This document shows positions 12,017-25,140 of a stretch of 64,000 nucleotides of DNA, one piece after another (positions within the stretch are counted from its first letter, which is position 1; every line of letters starts with the position of its first letter). The stretch lies in NCBI GenBank assembly GCA_013396655.1, contig WBMV01000441.1, positions 515,774-579,773 of the forward strand. The letters are read 5' to 3'. The notes below the pieces were generated by a model. That model ran no database searches and was not told the origin of the DNA. It was given only the letters and a program-made list of their open reading frames with translations. The stretch is from Campylorhamphus procurvoides (lineage: Eukaryota; Chordata; Aves; Passeriformes; Dendrocolaptidae). Position numbers and translations under genes: made by a program.

Positions 12017-14192
12017 AGCAATAAGTGGCAAATACCTCATGTAAATACTTGTTCATGTTACAATTTAAAAACACTTCTTACAAATGGAGAGTTTTTATTC
12101 TATGAGAAAAACTTGCTTGCTTGACAGTGGGACTGTGTTGGCAAGTAGGTTGCAATCATTTTAGTGTCCTGGCATGGCTTTAACAGAATATTTCCTTTGC
12201 TTTCACTGAAGCTTCACTTCCTTTGCTGTCATCATTGGCTCTGGTTGTGAATAGCACATTACTTCTTTTGGGGTGCTTACTCAAGTCCAGCTGCAAAAAA
12301 ACCACCCTCAAACAAATTCGAGTTCTCTGTTTTAGGAACATTAGTATTCTCAAACCCTTCCTTTGTTCTCTCTTCCTTCTTTGTTCTCATCTTAATTCCA
12401 GCAAGTTTAGTTTTCCATATTACTAAAAGCAGTCTTCATTCAACAGTGGATATTCCAAGTATGTCTTTTTTGGCTATAGAAGGCAACTGGGGAATTGATG
12501 GATCCACTGCTGGTATGATCAGTATCCCTTTGAAGTAATCCAGGTTATATGCTCCATTTACAGAAGCATCTGAGCTGCTGCTACAGCAAGAAACTATCAC
12601 TTAACGTGGGCCGTTAGATCAATCTACATTGTGGTCTGCTTTTCAGTGAAAAAGGAAACAAAAGAGCTGTGATAAAGACTAATATCCTAAGATTCCTCCT
12701 TCCTTTCTATAGGAATGATACATTTAAAGTGTCTGTGTTTGTGCCAACAGATTTTTCTCTTAAACTAGTGCTGATCAATTGCTCTTCCTCTCTAAGGACA
12801 CTCCTCTATGGTCTGCTCTAGCATAACCAGCTAAACCTCATCTCAGCCTTTTTCAACACTTGAAAGGAGCCGTTTACAGAATTTTTCAGGAAATATGGAC
12901 TGACATTTTTTCAGCTGCCCAACGTGAATTTAGGAAACCAGTAAGAGGACAGAGACTTAAACACAGTGGTACCCAGATAGGCCTGGTGGTTTGGAAGTAG
13001 TCTGAAGCTATGCCAAAAATTACTAACCATTTCTATTAAACCTGTATGTACTCATATGAGGAGTCTGCAGCCACCTGCCGTGGTATTGTGACCTAAAACA
13101 CAGACTAGTGTGTTTGCTGTATTAGGCAATATTCTGAAACCTGATATTAAATCTGACCCAGAACATGGTTTCCTGTTTGTAGTTCAGGTGTGTTGCTGTA
13201 AAATTCAACTTGTTCAACTGCTTTTGTATTTCTAGTAGGAGCCTGTAAAGCTCTACTTGTCTTAAAAGCTACAGGAAAAATGTAAAGGAGCAAATAATCT
13301 CCCTGTCTCACTGTTGTACTGAGGTTATCAGAAATGCCTGTTCTTGGTATCTACAAAAACAAAAGAAGGAATTGCTTGAAAAGCAACACATATATGTTCT
13401 CGCACTCTCATCTCTTCTTTTTGTCCATTATAACCTTTGGCAATCTGTAGGATGGGTTGTAAATTACTGCATTAATGCCAATATTTGCAAATTATGGAAA
13501 GAAATTGGGAGTTCTTACACTTTTTGACTTGATAGTAGCTGAATACTAATCCATGTAAAAACATGCTATTTCATATCAAGAAGTATGTAAGTAAAAAGTC
13601 CTTAAGAGCTGCATGAATGTAAGGTGAAAGTACAATTAGTTTCTCCAACAATAATTCCACTTCTTTATGGCGTTTCCATTTTAGCTGTTTTTTCTTTTTG
13701 CATTTAAAAAATTACTTCCATTCTCCCTCAAGTGATTTAACAGGTTGAAAAAAGGACAGATCTTTACATACATGTGGAAAATAATTTTCTCAAAATGAAT
13801 GCATCTATTCAGACACATTTTCACACATTTGCCTGATGGATCTTATTTTCCTTTTGTTTTTTAAAATTGTTTTGACCATTCCCATGTGACCAGTTTCATT
13901 AGCTTTTCCCAAAAATACACTGTACTTGAGAGAATCCTAGGCCTGTGACTGAAATCAGACCAGTTTAACATAAACTAATGACCTAATTTATCTTGAATAA
14001 AATATCTGGGGTTTATTTTTGTTGGAACAGTATAACCTTACCATGTAATGAACATAGAATATCTCTCCTGATTCAATGTTCATTTAACTCCTTCCTCCTT
14101 TTCTGAATTCTGAATTACTTCTTCCTGTGAGAACTACTTCACATCTCTCATTATGTTTTTGTTTATTTAAGGTGACTTCTTTTGTTAAGGTG

Positions 14193-14903
14193 ACCCCATG
14201 CAGTGCTACAGGCCGGGCAAAGAGTGGCTGCCTGATGGAAAAGGACCTGGGGGTGGTTGACAGCCACTGAACATGAGCCAGCAGCGTGCCCAGGTGGCCA
14301 AGGGTGCCAGTGGCACCCTGGCCTGTATCAAAACAGCGCGGCCAGAAAGACCATGGAAGTGATTGTTCCTCTGTACTTGGCACTGGTGAGGCCACATTTT
14401 GAGTGCTGTGTCCAGTTCTGGGCCCTTCACTAAAAGAAGGACACTGAGGTGCTGGAGTGAGTCTAAAGAAGGGCAACAAAGCTGGTGAGAGGTCTGGAGG
14501 GAAAGTCCTATGAGGAGCAGCTTAGGGAGCTGGGATTGTTTAGCCTGGAGAAAAGGAGGCTCAGGGCAGACCTTATTGCTCGCTACAACTACCTTAAAGG
14601 AGACTGTACAGAGGTGGGGGTTGGGCTCTTCTACCAGGTAACTAGCAATGGGATGAGAGGACATAATATCAAGCTGTGCCAGGAGAGGTTCAGGTTGGAC
14701 ATTGGGAAGAATTTCTTCATGGAAAGGGTTGCTAAACACTGGAACAGACTGCCCAGGGAGGTGGTGGAGTCTTCCCTGGAGATGTTCAAGAAATGACTGG
14801 ACATGACACCTAGTGCTATAGTTTGATTGACAGAGTGGTGATCTGTTAAAGTTTGGACTTAAAGATCTTGGAAGTCTTTTCCAGCCTAAATGATTCTGTG
14901 ATG
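14193..14903 (+). mobile_element. CR1 LINE fragment, 3' part (copy 2)
   Basis: This is about 700 bases of the 3' part of a CR1 element. It is collinear with the last two thirds of the copy at 20.0-21.5 kb. Shared landmarks are GCTACAGGCC near 14206, GTACTTGGCACTGGTGAGGC near 14372, GTCCTATGAGGAGCAGCT near 14504, CTACAACTACCTTAAAGGAG near 14583 and CACTGGAACAGACTGCCCAG near 14738. It ends with TTGGAAGTCTTTTCCAGCC and TGATTCTGTGATG, the CR1 3' terminus. The residual ORF2 C-terminal frame is broken by stops and frameshifts. The element is 5'-truncated, as is usual for CR1. Confidence 0.92.
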
Positions 14904-15030
14904 CTTTATCAACATGATATTGAATTTATAGTGACTAGACTTTTTTTGTTTCGAATAATGCTGGTAAAAATCTTATTTTCCCTACACCAACCCACAGTTG
15001 TTAATTACATAGAGTGTTGCAGGAATGAAC

Positions 15031-15350
15031 ACAACTTCTAGGTTGAGATAAGGCAGTTTACTAAAGAAAAAGTGAATGATTGTGTGTGCACAAGCAAAGA
15101 GCAAGAAATGTGTTCTTTTGGTCAGTTTGGGTTAGCTGGCCTAGTTGTGTCCCCTCCCAAGACCTTGCCCACCCCCCACTTACTGCTGAGGGGCAGAAAG
15201 TTGGAGAGACAGCACTGATGCTGTGCCAGCACTGCACAGCAGCAGCCACAACACTAGTGTCTTATCAACACCTTTCTGGCTGCCAATGTGAAGCACAGCA
15301 CTGTGAGGCCTGCCATAGGGAAAATTAACTTCATCTCAGCCAGACTCAGT
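15031..15350. repeat. Avian LTR-like repeat, copy B (internally deleted)
   Basis: This second, diverged copy belongs to the same repeat family as 6328-6725. Shared or family landmarks are GGTTGAGATAAGGCAGTTTA near 15041, TTGGTCAGTTTGGGTTAGCTG near 15118, GTGTCCCCTCCCAAG near 15147, CACTGATGCTGTGCCAGCACTG near 15213, TGTCTTATCAACACC near 15259 and GAAAATTAACTTCATCTCAGCC near 15319. The middle of the family (the GGCAGGCAGGTGTTCAGC and TATA-like segments of copy A) is missing. It carries more 3' sequence than copy A. It starts about 130 bases after the CR1 at 14.2-14.9 kb. Confidence 0.55.
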
Positions 15351-18300
15351 AGACTGTATAAGCACACGTATCTTCTAAGAAAAATTTTAGCTATAGCTTG
15401 TGACAACAGCGTAAGTTTAGATGGATTCTTGAAGACAACAGCAAGAGGTGATTGAAGGAGGACAAGATTAGAAGGTGACTTTTTGTAAGCATTTACCAAA
15501 AGAGAACATTTGGGCAAAAAAGGGCAAGCAAATAGTGGAAGTGACCTTTTGAATAACTGATGCATCAATCAAATTGACTGGCTAGTGAAGGAAAAATAAA
15601 ATTGCAAACCAAGTTTCTTTTACTGAAGGAGATAAAAGAGAGAAAGAAGAAAACAGAGTATCATATGAGCAGAGAGAGAAGGCAGGATCTGCAGAAAAGA
15701 GGAAAAAGTTGTGATGATAATGTCTGGTGCCCAAGGAACAGTGAACATGATAAATGGACTGTGAAGAGAACAAATGACCAAATGGTGTGAAGATGGAAGG
15801 AAGAAAGTTGGGAAATTTAAGGAAGATGCAATTAGCATCAGAAAGAGGACATACATGTATGTAACTGGTATGCCCTTCTGAAGAAAAAGGGGTAGGCTGT
15901 CATGAGAATGGATTCAGAAGTACGTTTTCTATGATAAAAATTAAAGATTTGGATGTGAAACTTATAAAACAGTGAAGAGAAGTGTACATATTTCCAAGAA
16001 ACTTCTAGTGGAGTTTTCCCACTTCCTGAAGAAGGAAGGGCAAAGGTGTGATGATCAACAAGTTACTCAAGAGTTGACGTGAAGATTGATGGATTACTGA
16101 GAACAGTATAGAAAAAGAATATTTCATGATGGATGTGCTAGTATTATGGATACTTTCTGAGATTCAGTTTAGACCCATGCAGCGAGCAATAAAGTTGAAA
16201 TAGAGCTACATTTATGTACAAACCATGCCTACATGGATAGAAGGGGGATGGAAGGGCATAGGATATGAAGGCTTACTGCAGGGTGTGGCTTGGGGAAAAA
16301 CAGACATAGTGCTGTTAAAGCAATAGTCATCCTAGACAGACTGCTGGCATCAGGAAAATAAAAACCACACTAGTTTTGGAAAGCATTTTGTAAACCCATG
16401 AGAAGGTTTACGTGAGACAGTTGTATAACCAGCCAAGAAAAATCTGGGTTTCCAAGAGCCCCTTCCTATTTCATGGTCTTAGATGTTTATCTAGATGGTC
16501 TCTAACTGTTCCTCTTCATCCTGTCTTATGACAGCTTTTTGTTAACAGTTGTTTTGTAGTGTCATGCTACTGTTACACACTTAACATTGCAGCTGAGTAG
16601 TTCTTAAGCATTTCAGCCTTCCCTATGTCTCTTGATACAGAAAGGTAAAATAAAACCATAGCCACATGCTCTTTTGTTGTTCTTTCTTCCTCAAATACTA
16701 ATTCTGCTTTATAAGGTAATTTTTCTTGCTTTTTTAACCCATTACTTTGCTATGGCTGAACCCTTTTACCTGACATTTTAAGAAAGCAAGGCTTATGTGA
16801 TTGTGCATCTGCTAATTTTTCCTTGTGAACCTTGAATTCATTGGCCTCTTTCATCCAGATTTGACCAATAGGAAGAAAAACTAGAAATATTAAGTTCCTG
16901 AAAAAATTATGCTTTTATCTAAACAGCTGTGTAAAGAAGAGAGCCTTCTCGTGGAAAGGCTGTAAGAGCTCAATCTTATCAGTTAAATTAAAATCCACAT
17001 GGGAAGTCGTCCTGTAGGCACAAATCCTGAGGAAAACAGGTTGGAAACAGTAATGTAAGAAAACCACATGAAACTAGAGCTTTGCTAAAATAATGGGATA
17101 CATGCATGAATCATTCTTGGTCCTAGATTTAAAGGATTATTGCTTATCCCCAGCTAAGAAAGTATCTACTGAAAGCATGCTAAAGACTAGCATAGGGTTT
17201 CTTAGCAGCAGTGAATGATCAACATATACCCAAACAGTCTCTGTTCAAAAATAAAAATTCTGCTATTTGTAGAAAAGAGAACATATTGCAAACAAGACTG
17301 TCATGGTGGTTCTTTCATGAAGTGTGATTTTTAAGAACATAGGGTAATTATTTTGAAGTTATGACTGTGGGAATTTTATTCTTCTGACTAATTTCTTGAA
17401 AACCTGTATGTCTACCTTTGCCCATCAGTGCAGATGACAGAAGGTGGCCTAATGCCAGCCACAATGACTGTGAATGCAATGACGGTGGGTAGCAATAATG
17501 ACATTATGGATGAAACATGTTTCCACTAAATACTGAAATTTAACTTAAATAGCTCTGACTGTATCTACCAATTACAACAATGAGCAGTTAGTTCCTTTCC
17601 ATAGGAAAGAGGCTGAAAGCAGGAAATACAGTATTGAGCATTTTTCTGCTAACAAATACATTCCATGTAAACAACCTATTTCCTTCTTCCTATCTACAAG
17701 ACTGTTTTTATGCATGTGTCACACACATATTCTCTAGCACTTTTACACCTGTTGGTACTAGCTATAAACTAATTGATAGTTCTTTGTGTATGAGGTGGAG
17801 TCAGCACCTTCATCCTAAAAGTAAACAAAATTGATCATAAATCTCTGATCTCACAAACCCTCACTTTGTTTCCTAATCCCCAGCTAGCTGTGTGCTGCAG
17901 CATCATGGGCTTGCCCACTAGCAACTGGTAATTTATACCCCCTCTAGCAAAGCTCGCAGTGACCCCTTCCTCTCTTATATCTGTTGATGGCATCACCCAA
18001 TATTGATCAAAATTGCCAGTAACTTTGTGATGCATTCATTCTGTGGCAGTAAAATGGGACTTCATAAAGGACTTCCCTTATTTGGTCCTACAGCTTCAAG
18101 ACTCTACTTGGAGGACATTTTTTACCTCTGCATTTCTAAGAAATACACCTGACTGATAATTAACAGCTCTTTTTTTTTTTTTTTGAGGACCATATAAGCC
18201 TACGTTAAGTTATTGGGCCTGATCCTTTCTCTGGGACATCTCAAGTAATGTTAAAATTTCTGCAAAGGTAAACAAACAAAACCCCACCTATATGTTAATT

Positions 18301-19984
18301 AAGTTCATAAGCTTCAACCTAGCAGTTTTCTTAGTGTTGAAACAAATACAAGCACAGCGTTCACTTCAGCTGCTGGAGCTGGGGCCAGAGATCTATTTGC
18401 AAAGCAGCACAACACCAGCTTTCTTCCACAGGCAGATTTATTCTGAATTTCTGTGGTTCCTCTGCTGCCAGTACTCTGCCTGCTGTGGTGGTAGCTGGTC
18501 TCCCAGGGTGGCATTTGCCTATGCCTCTGCCTGTGCCACCATGCCATGGAGTGGGCTCATGCCAGAGTTCATGTGCCCACAGAGGTGGGTGTCACTGAGT
18601 GCACACACTGCTTCCTCACTCCAAAGGCTTCCTTGTGGCTGTAGTCCTCACCATGCCAGGGCATGCAGTGCTTTTAGCTCATGATTTTAACTCTCACATG
18701 TACGTTATGTGTTTCTGTGGGCAGAATACTTTGCTGTCAGATGTGTAGCATTTTGACTAGAGGATTACAGAGAGGTGCTCACAGAGCCCTTTCTGTTTAG
18801 ACTATGCACTCACTCCTCAGACAGAACTGGGCTTTTTCTGGTCATGCACATGATTTGAGTCCAGCAAACCCCCATGCGGTGTCCTTTCTTAAGCTGTGGG
18901 TATTTTTAAGAGACTTGCAACACCAGTTTTTGTTGTGTTTTGTATGCAACTATATGAGTGGCTCTAATCACAGCCTAGGCAGTGAGTGATTTCCTTCTAG
19001 TGTTTTCCAAGAGAAGTCTGCTTCTGGTCTTTGTTGTTGGGACCATAAGCAGGAGTGGGAGGGTTTTGGGTTGGTTCAGAGCTAGGAAGGTCAAGTAGCT
19101 TCAAAGGAAGGGGATGTCTCTTTCAGTTCTTAATGGTAAACATGTTGGCACTTCAGCATATTTGTCTGCATATCACTCCTGCAGTAATTAAAGACACCTT
19201 TTCATGCAAGTGGTTCTTAGAAGTTCAAAGAAATGGAGGAGGATGTGTAAAAGATCACCTCATTGGGCTCATCAGTTATGAACATTTCTTTCAAAGGTTC
19301 AGACAATCTCAAATTGTCTCTTTGCCACTTGCTAGAGTGGGAATATTTTTGCGAATGGGGCTTTTTTCTTAAGCAAAAAGAAAGGTGGGGGGCCAAATGT
19401 GAAGCTGTGTGTTCTAGTCTTGAACTGCTGGTTCTTCAGCAGTAAACAAGTCACATTATAGTTTAGACCCTGACATGCCAATTAAGCCTTCCTTAGGAAT
19501 ATTAAACAAGAGAAGTCTTGAGATGAACAGCAGTCCCAGATGTCATGTGGAATATAGTCCCTAAAAGAGAATGTCCTTTAGGTTGTTGTTTCTGTGATAA
19601 CAAATGAAAAATAGCTTGTTTTTAAACTAACCTGTAAGACTTGTTTACATATATATGTGTCATCATGTCAAGTGTTAGAATGAAGTTGGTGGTAAATTAA
19701 GGAATAGGAAAAAAAAAAAGGTGAAACACCCTTTTGCTAAAAGGCAGTCATTCCTTCTGAAGTGTTTGTAATGTCTGTGCTGTTGAGGATGTTTATTTGT
19801 AATTTTCCAGAATTAGATCTGAACCTATCCAGAATGGGCTTTAAGTGGCAAGAAATATTTAGTGTTATTTTGGGAGGAGCAAAGATTTGTCAGTACTTCG
19901 GTCAGTATTTTGAAGGAGAAGGTATAATATACTTTTTTTGGAGATTTTTGTCAAAAAAACAGTGTGTAGAAACATTTCAGTGTG
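15351..19984. other. Intergenic DNA, no gene seen
   Basis: No gene or dated repeat copy was recognised here. Short open frames (for example 18292-18684) have no recognisable domains. There is a 15-base T-run at 18170-18184. Confidence 0.55.
18170..18184. repeat. Poly-T run
   Basis: Fifteen consecutive T residues. Confidence 0.9.
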
Positions 19985-21480
19985 CTACTCCTCTTAGTGA
20001 GGGAACTGGCAGAAGAGCTCCCCAATATGCTCTCCATCATTTATCAACAGTCCTGCATAACCAGCATGGTCCCAGATGACTAGAAAGTTGGCCAGTGTGA
20101 TGCCCATCCATAAGAAGGGCCAGAAGGAGGATCTAGGAAACTACAAGCTTGTCAGCCTGATCTCAGTGCCTGGCAAGGTTATGGAGCAGATCATCTTGAG
20201 TGCAATCACATGGCACCTACAGGACAGATGGGGGATCAGATTCAGCCAGCATGGATTTAGGAGGGGCAGGTCCTGCCTGACCAACCTGATTTCCTTTTAT
20301 AACCAGCTGACCCACCTGGTGGATCAGGGCAACACTGTGGTTGTAGTCTGCATAGACTTCAGCAAAGCCTTTGACACCGTCTCCCATAGTACACTCCTGG
20401 AAAAGCTGGCAGCCCATGGCTTGGACAGGTGCATTCTCTGCTGCGTTAGGAACTGGATGGATGGCCGGGCCCAGAGGGTGGTGGTGAGTGGTGCTGCATC
20501 CAGTTGGTCGCCGGTCACCAGTGGTGTCCCCCAGGGATCAGTGTTGGGCCCTATTTAATACCTTTATTGATGGTCTGGATGAGGGGATTGAATCTACCAT
20601 TAGCAAATTTGCAGATGATACCAAGTAGGGGGACAGTGTCAATCTGCTGGAAGGGTAGGAGAGCTCTGCAGAGGAACCTCGACAGGCTGGATAGATGGGC
20701 TGAATCCATTGGTATGAGGTTCAACGAGGCCAAGTGCCAGGTCCTACACTTTTGCCACAACAACCCCCTGCAGCACTACAGGCTGGGGACAGAGTGGCTG
20801 GAGAGTGGCCAGGCAGAGAGTGGAGTTCTGATTGTCAAGAAACTGAACATGAGTCAGCCAGTATGCCCAGGTGGCCAAGAAGGCCAATGGCATCCTGGCC
20901 TGTATCAGGAATAATGTGGCCAGCAGGACTAGGGAAGTGATTCTTCCCCTATACTTGGCACTGGTGGAGCCACACCTTGAGTACTGTGTTCAATTCTGGG
21001 CCCTTCAGTTTAGGAAGGACGTTGAGGTGCTGGAGCGTGTGCAGAGAAGGGCAATGAGGCTCATGAAGGGTCTGGAGCACAAGTCCTATGAGGAGCAGCT
21101 GAGGGAGCTGGGATTGTTCAGCCTGCAGAGGAGGAGGCTCAGGGGAGACCTTATAGCTCTCTACAACTACCTGAAAGGAGGTTGTAGCCAGCTGGGGTTT
21201 GGTCTCTTCTCCAAGGCAACTAGTGACAGGACAACAAGACACAGCCTTAAGCTGCACAGGAGAGATTTAGGTTGGCCGTTAGGATCACAGAAAGAGTGAT
21301 TGGACATTGGAATGGGCTACTGAGGGAGGTGGTGGAGTCACCATCCGTGGAGGTGTTTAAGAGAAGACTGGATGTGACACTTAGTGCCATGGTCTAGTTG
21401 ACAAGGTGGTGTTAGGTCATAGGTTGGACTCGATGATCTCAAAAGTCTTTTCCAACCTAGTTGATTCTGTGATTCTTGAT
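19985..21480 (+). mobile_element. CR1 LINE fragment with reverse-transcriptase region (copy 3)
   Basis: This is the longest CR1 copy in the window, about 1.5 kb. It starts inside ORF2, just upstream of the reverse-transcriptase (RT) domain (GAGGGAACTGGCAGAAGAGC near 19999), and reads through the RT, the ORF2 C-terminus and the 3'UTR. It ends with TTGGACTCGATGATCTC, TCTTTTCCAACCTAG and a short TGATTCTGTGATTCTTGAT tail, which stands for the CR1 terminal octamer repeats. It is 5'-truncated and disabled by frame breaks in ORF2. Its 3' half aligns with copy 2 (14.2-14.9 kb). It lies in the let-7i to PPM1H gap on the + strand. Confidence 0.95.
20076..20640 (+). pseudogene. Broken CR1 ORF2 reverse-transcriptase remnant
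   Basis: The frame 20076-20558 encodes the N-terminal and middle part of a non-LTR RT. It shows PIHKKG, a block with HGFRRGRSCLTNL, CIDFSKAFDTVSHS (with the first catalytic Asp) and the conserved [10 protein letters not shown] near its end. A small deletion after GPI then shifts the frame. The catalytic FADD box is at 20608-20619 in another frame, followed at once by DTK and a TAG stop at 20626. The endonuclease domain is absent. The original enzyme would have copied CR1 RNA at a nicked target. This copy cannot make active protein. Confidence 0.92.
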
Positions 21481-22756
21481 TTTTTTTCCCCCGTAAATTT
21501 GAATTTAGACAAGTAATACTGCACATAATTTATAAAATTCTCCTAATGTTTCTATAGTGTCTCTATAGGGAACAACACAAGACTGATGGCAACACCACAT
21601 GATGGCAAGCACAGGCTGCCATATAGCTTTCTGTATTCTTCAGCCCCATAACTTGGGCTTCAGCTTTGTTTTATTTGTATGGACTTTTGGGGCTGGTTTT
21701 ATAGGTACCATTGGTCCCTCAAACCTTTTAGTGAGTTTGATAGCTGTTTATGCATTTATTCTACAATCTCTTTACAATATGTATGAAATTTCTGTGAAAG
21801 CTTTACATATATCATAATTTATTCTATTGTCCTAGTCTTTTCACTTCTTAAAATAACTGCTATAATTTCATATTTTGGATGCCTGAATTATTTTTTTGCT
21901 TTTTTCCCACGTTGCATGGCGATTAAGTGGACTATCTTAGTTTCAGGTCAGATAGCATTTCATCAGGACAGCAAAATGACTGCAAGCATTTGTCCCCTGT
22001 GGAAGAAGTCCCAACCTGCAACATTTCTGTCTCCCACATTGAAAAGACAATTCCTGAGATCCTTGTAGATGGGCTTTAAAAATGGGCATAATCCAGAGGT
22101 GAATGAAATGCAGAACCATACAAATCAGTGACATTTAACCCAACCACACGTCAGTCCAGGTGGCAAGATAAATTCGGACTCAACTGCTTCCAGCTCATTT
22201 TCCTGGTTAGCATCCCTAATAGAAGATAAGAGTTTTGGCAATTCCTGTGTGATTTTTGTGCCTGTGCACACACTTGTGGAAACATACTTTATTCTGTATT
22301 CAAATTTTCTGGTTCAGGTAAACGTCTAAAGCACTTGAGTTTTATTTCACACTCCTCTTAAAAACAGTTGTTCTTTCTGGAGAGAGAGAGAGCACTCACC
22401 TTTGCCTTTCAACCTTTCTCCACTTATTTCTGTGAAGAAATTATATCACTGAGTTGTGACATTTCAGTAGTGGCTAATACACCCATTTTAACTAAAAGCA
22501 TATTTTTCTGAAATAAAATCTAGAGATATTTACTTGTCAATGGATACGCTCTGTAACTTTCATGAAGAGGACTGAATGATAAAAACAGTAAAACATGTGA
22601 AGCATTTAGGTGTTTCTAAAATCTATCCTTAAAAAGAGCAAGAGCCAGCAATCCCTTGTGCCAACATCTTTTATCTCTTGCAAAGCTATCTCTCATTTAC
22701 TGTAATGCTTAACAATTCCATTTCACAGTGTGCTTTAGATTCACAACAGCAGCACA

Positions 22757-22803
22757 GAAAAAAAACAACAAAAACAAACAAAACAAAAAAACCCAAACCC
22801 AAC
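22757..22803. repeat. A-rich low-complexity stretch
   Basis: Runs of A are interrupted by single C residues and end in CCCAAACCCAACC. Confidence 0.85.
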
Positions 22804-25104
22804 CTTAAGAAAAAACAACATGCAAATTCAAAACCAGGCATCTGTTTCTGTACAGTTCTAAATGAAGCCTTACCATTTCTTAACTAATGAGAATCTTTTC
22901 CATGTGGAATAAATTCTTAGTTCTTAGCACCATTAGTAATGCTTTAAAAAAAAGTATTTAAAATGGTTCAGTTGCCAACTGCCTTTGACTGTCTCAATAA
23001 TACATTGAAGCAGACCTTCTGCTCTAAATTAATAAGGCCAATCACAGCCACACAAAGCCCAGAATGACCGATCATTCTTCTGGTGTCCTCGCTATCTTTA
23101 CTGAGGTCAGATAAATCACTTTCAAGCTGTTAAATCAATGATCATAAATTAGGGCTCTGTTTTTACAGCACCTTGTGGGAAATTCTCATGGTTAAATTAA
23201 TCTAACAGCTGCAGCAAAGAGCACCTCCCACAAGATCATGTCAAAAGTTCTCCCCCCATACACCATTTTTTTAAGGAGAAAAAGGACTGAATTATTTGTT
23301 TCTACCTAGCACACAAAATGGAATCCCTCCGTCTATCCCTGCTAATTCATGTTTCAATTGTACCCAGCTGTTTAAATTGCACTGTGCAGAGATTGCCTTG
23401 ATCCCCAGGTGCTGGTACTCCATCTGTGCTGCTCTGAGAGACTATTTACAGCCGAGGTTAGGCCAGTGATTGCTGGGATGGAAAACTCATTTCTCAGCCT
23501 GGCTTTTATTTACACTCTTATTAAAGATCCTTTCACTCATGTTGGAATGGCAGCTAGTGGCTGCAGTAAGCGTTTGGCATTGAGCCAAGCAGTGAAATTA
23601 CCATGTCGATGAAAGATAGCCTGCTTCCATTTTAACCTTTCACTGTTCTCCCTTTCCATCTATATTTGCATGAAGAAGGATGATTATTGAAAGAGATAGG
23701 GGGACAAAGGGATGAGAGAATCCTTGTCAACTGAGCATTTCAAGGGATAAACCAATGGTTTGTGACCAATTTTGAGAAATCTTTACAGCCTTATTAATTT
23801 CCTACTCCTTTCCCCTAATTGCTATTAAGAGTTTATTTTTACATGAAGCAACAGAGTTGCTCATGCTCTGCTCGTATCCATCCCTCACTGCTACCCTGTG
23901 CCTTGTGAACACAACCCTGGATATGTCTGCAATGTTGAGGTTTCTACTTCATCCCCAATGCAGGTCACACAGAGCCACAGTAACACCCTCAAAGCATTTT
24001 CCTCCTACAAATATGCCTCTGAGAAATGAATCACTTTCTTGGGACCAAGCAGCTCGTTGCACACAATGTGTTATATTACTGGGGAGGGCAAGGGAGAGTA
24101 TGACCAGTGGCTGGGGGAGGCTGGCATGCAATCATCACACTATGGTCCTGGATACATTTAAAAAATAACTATTTCTCCAGAGACCTCAGCACATTTGTTT
24201 TTAAGAGCCACCCAAGATTGGTGACAACAAAATCCACCTCAGCTGTCGGGAGACAACAACAAACATTGTTAAGTGCCAACTATAGCCCATCACAACAAGC
24301 AGGAGACCCCAAAACCTCACGGCTCTCCACCAAGCTCTATTTGTGAGGCAGCCCATGACTGCAACAGGTTCTTGACTGCTAGCAAAGCCACATTTTTCTC
24401 TCTTCTGCTTCCAGGGCAGAAGGAGAGATGAGTCTGTTTCCATTTTTCCTGAGTGGAGGACCACTGACTCTACTGAGAGGTTTTCTTGTTTCTGAGCCTT
24501 GTTTTCAGTAGTGGGCAAACAGAAGCATTCATCTCCTACCCCAACAAAAAAAGAAAAAAACAGAAGAAGAGGCTGTTTCCTGAGCCATTTAACCCTTTAC
24601 TTAGACATTTATGTCATCTGCTATTTAGTCACTGCTTAACCTTGCAGGTCCCCAAGAGATGTAGGCTCCACTCATCACCAGGAAGCTGCTGGTGGTCAGG
24701 GGCAGGCAGCTTTGGTAGCCCAAGCTGTCTGACAACCATAGGCTGCTGCATTCCCAGAAGTTGCAGATATATGCAACTTTTCAATACAGAAGGAGCTGTT
24801 GCATCCTCCAAATAATGAATAAAACTGAGTTCTTGCCAGCTGAATTTTTAAAACTTGATTTAGTCTCCATTGAGTATGAGGCACCTGGAGAAAGGAGTGT
24901 TTTGCCATTTCTTCCTCACTAGTCCTCCTAAAATGAAGAAGAGGTTTGTCAGCAAAAACATAAACATACATTTAACTGTATTTTGGGAGACTGACAGCTA
25001 GAAGAGGTGTATTTACAGAATACTGCTTGCTTTCAGCTCCTGGAACAGGCACCAAAAGATCACATCTTCCAGTATGTTAGTTGCTGCTCAAAGTTATTTT
25101 TTCC

Positions 25105-25140
25105 TATATACGTACATGCATATATATATATATAATTTTA
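25105..25140. repeat. TA-rich microsatellite
   Basis: A TATATACGTACATGCATATATATATATATAATTTTA-like alternating run, mainly (TA)n. Confidence 0.8.

Larger units (their letters stand above)
7263..14192. other. Intergenic DNA, no gene seen
   Basis: No gene is supported in these 6.9 kb. Open frames up to about 140 codons exist (for example 8500-8925) but show no protein-like composition, no domain and no splice context. The stretch contains an AT-rich simple repeat near 10.6 kb and a T/G-rich stretch near 12.0 kb. Confidence 0.55.

Noticed and set aside
14206..14739. 177-codon open frame on the - strand
   Set aside because: It is the antisense of a CR1 3' fragment. Similar antisense frames appear opposite the CR1 at 20.9-21.3 kb.
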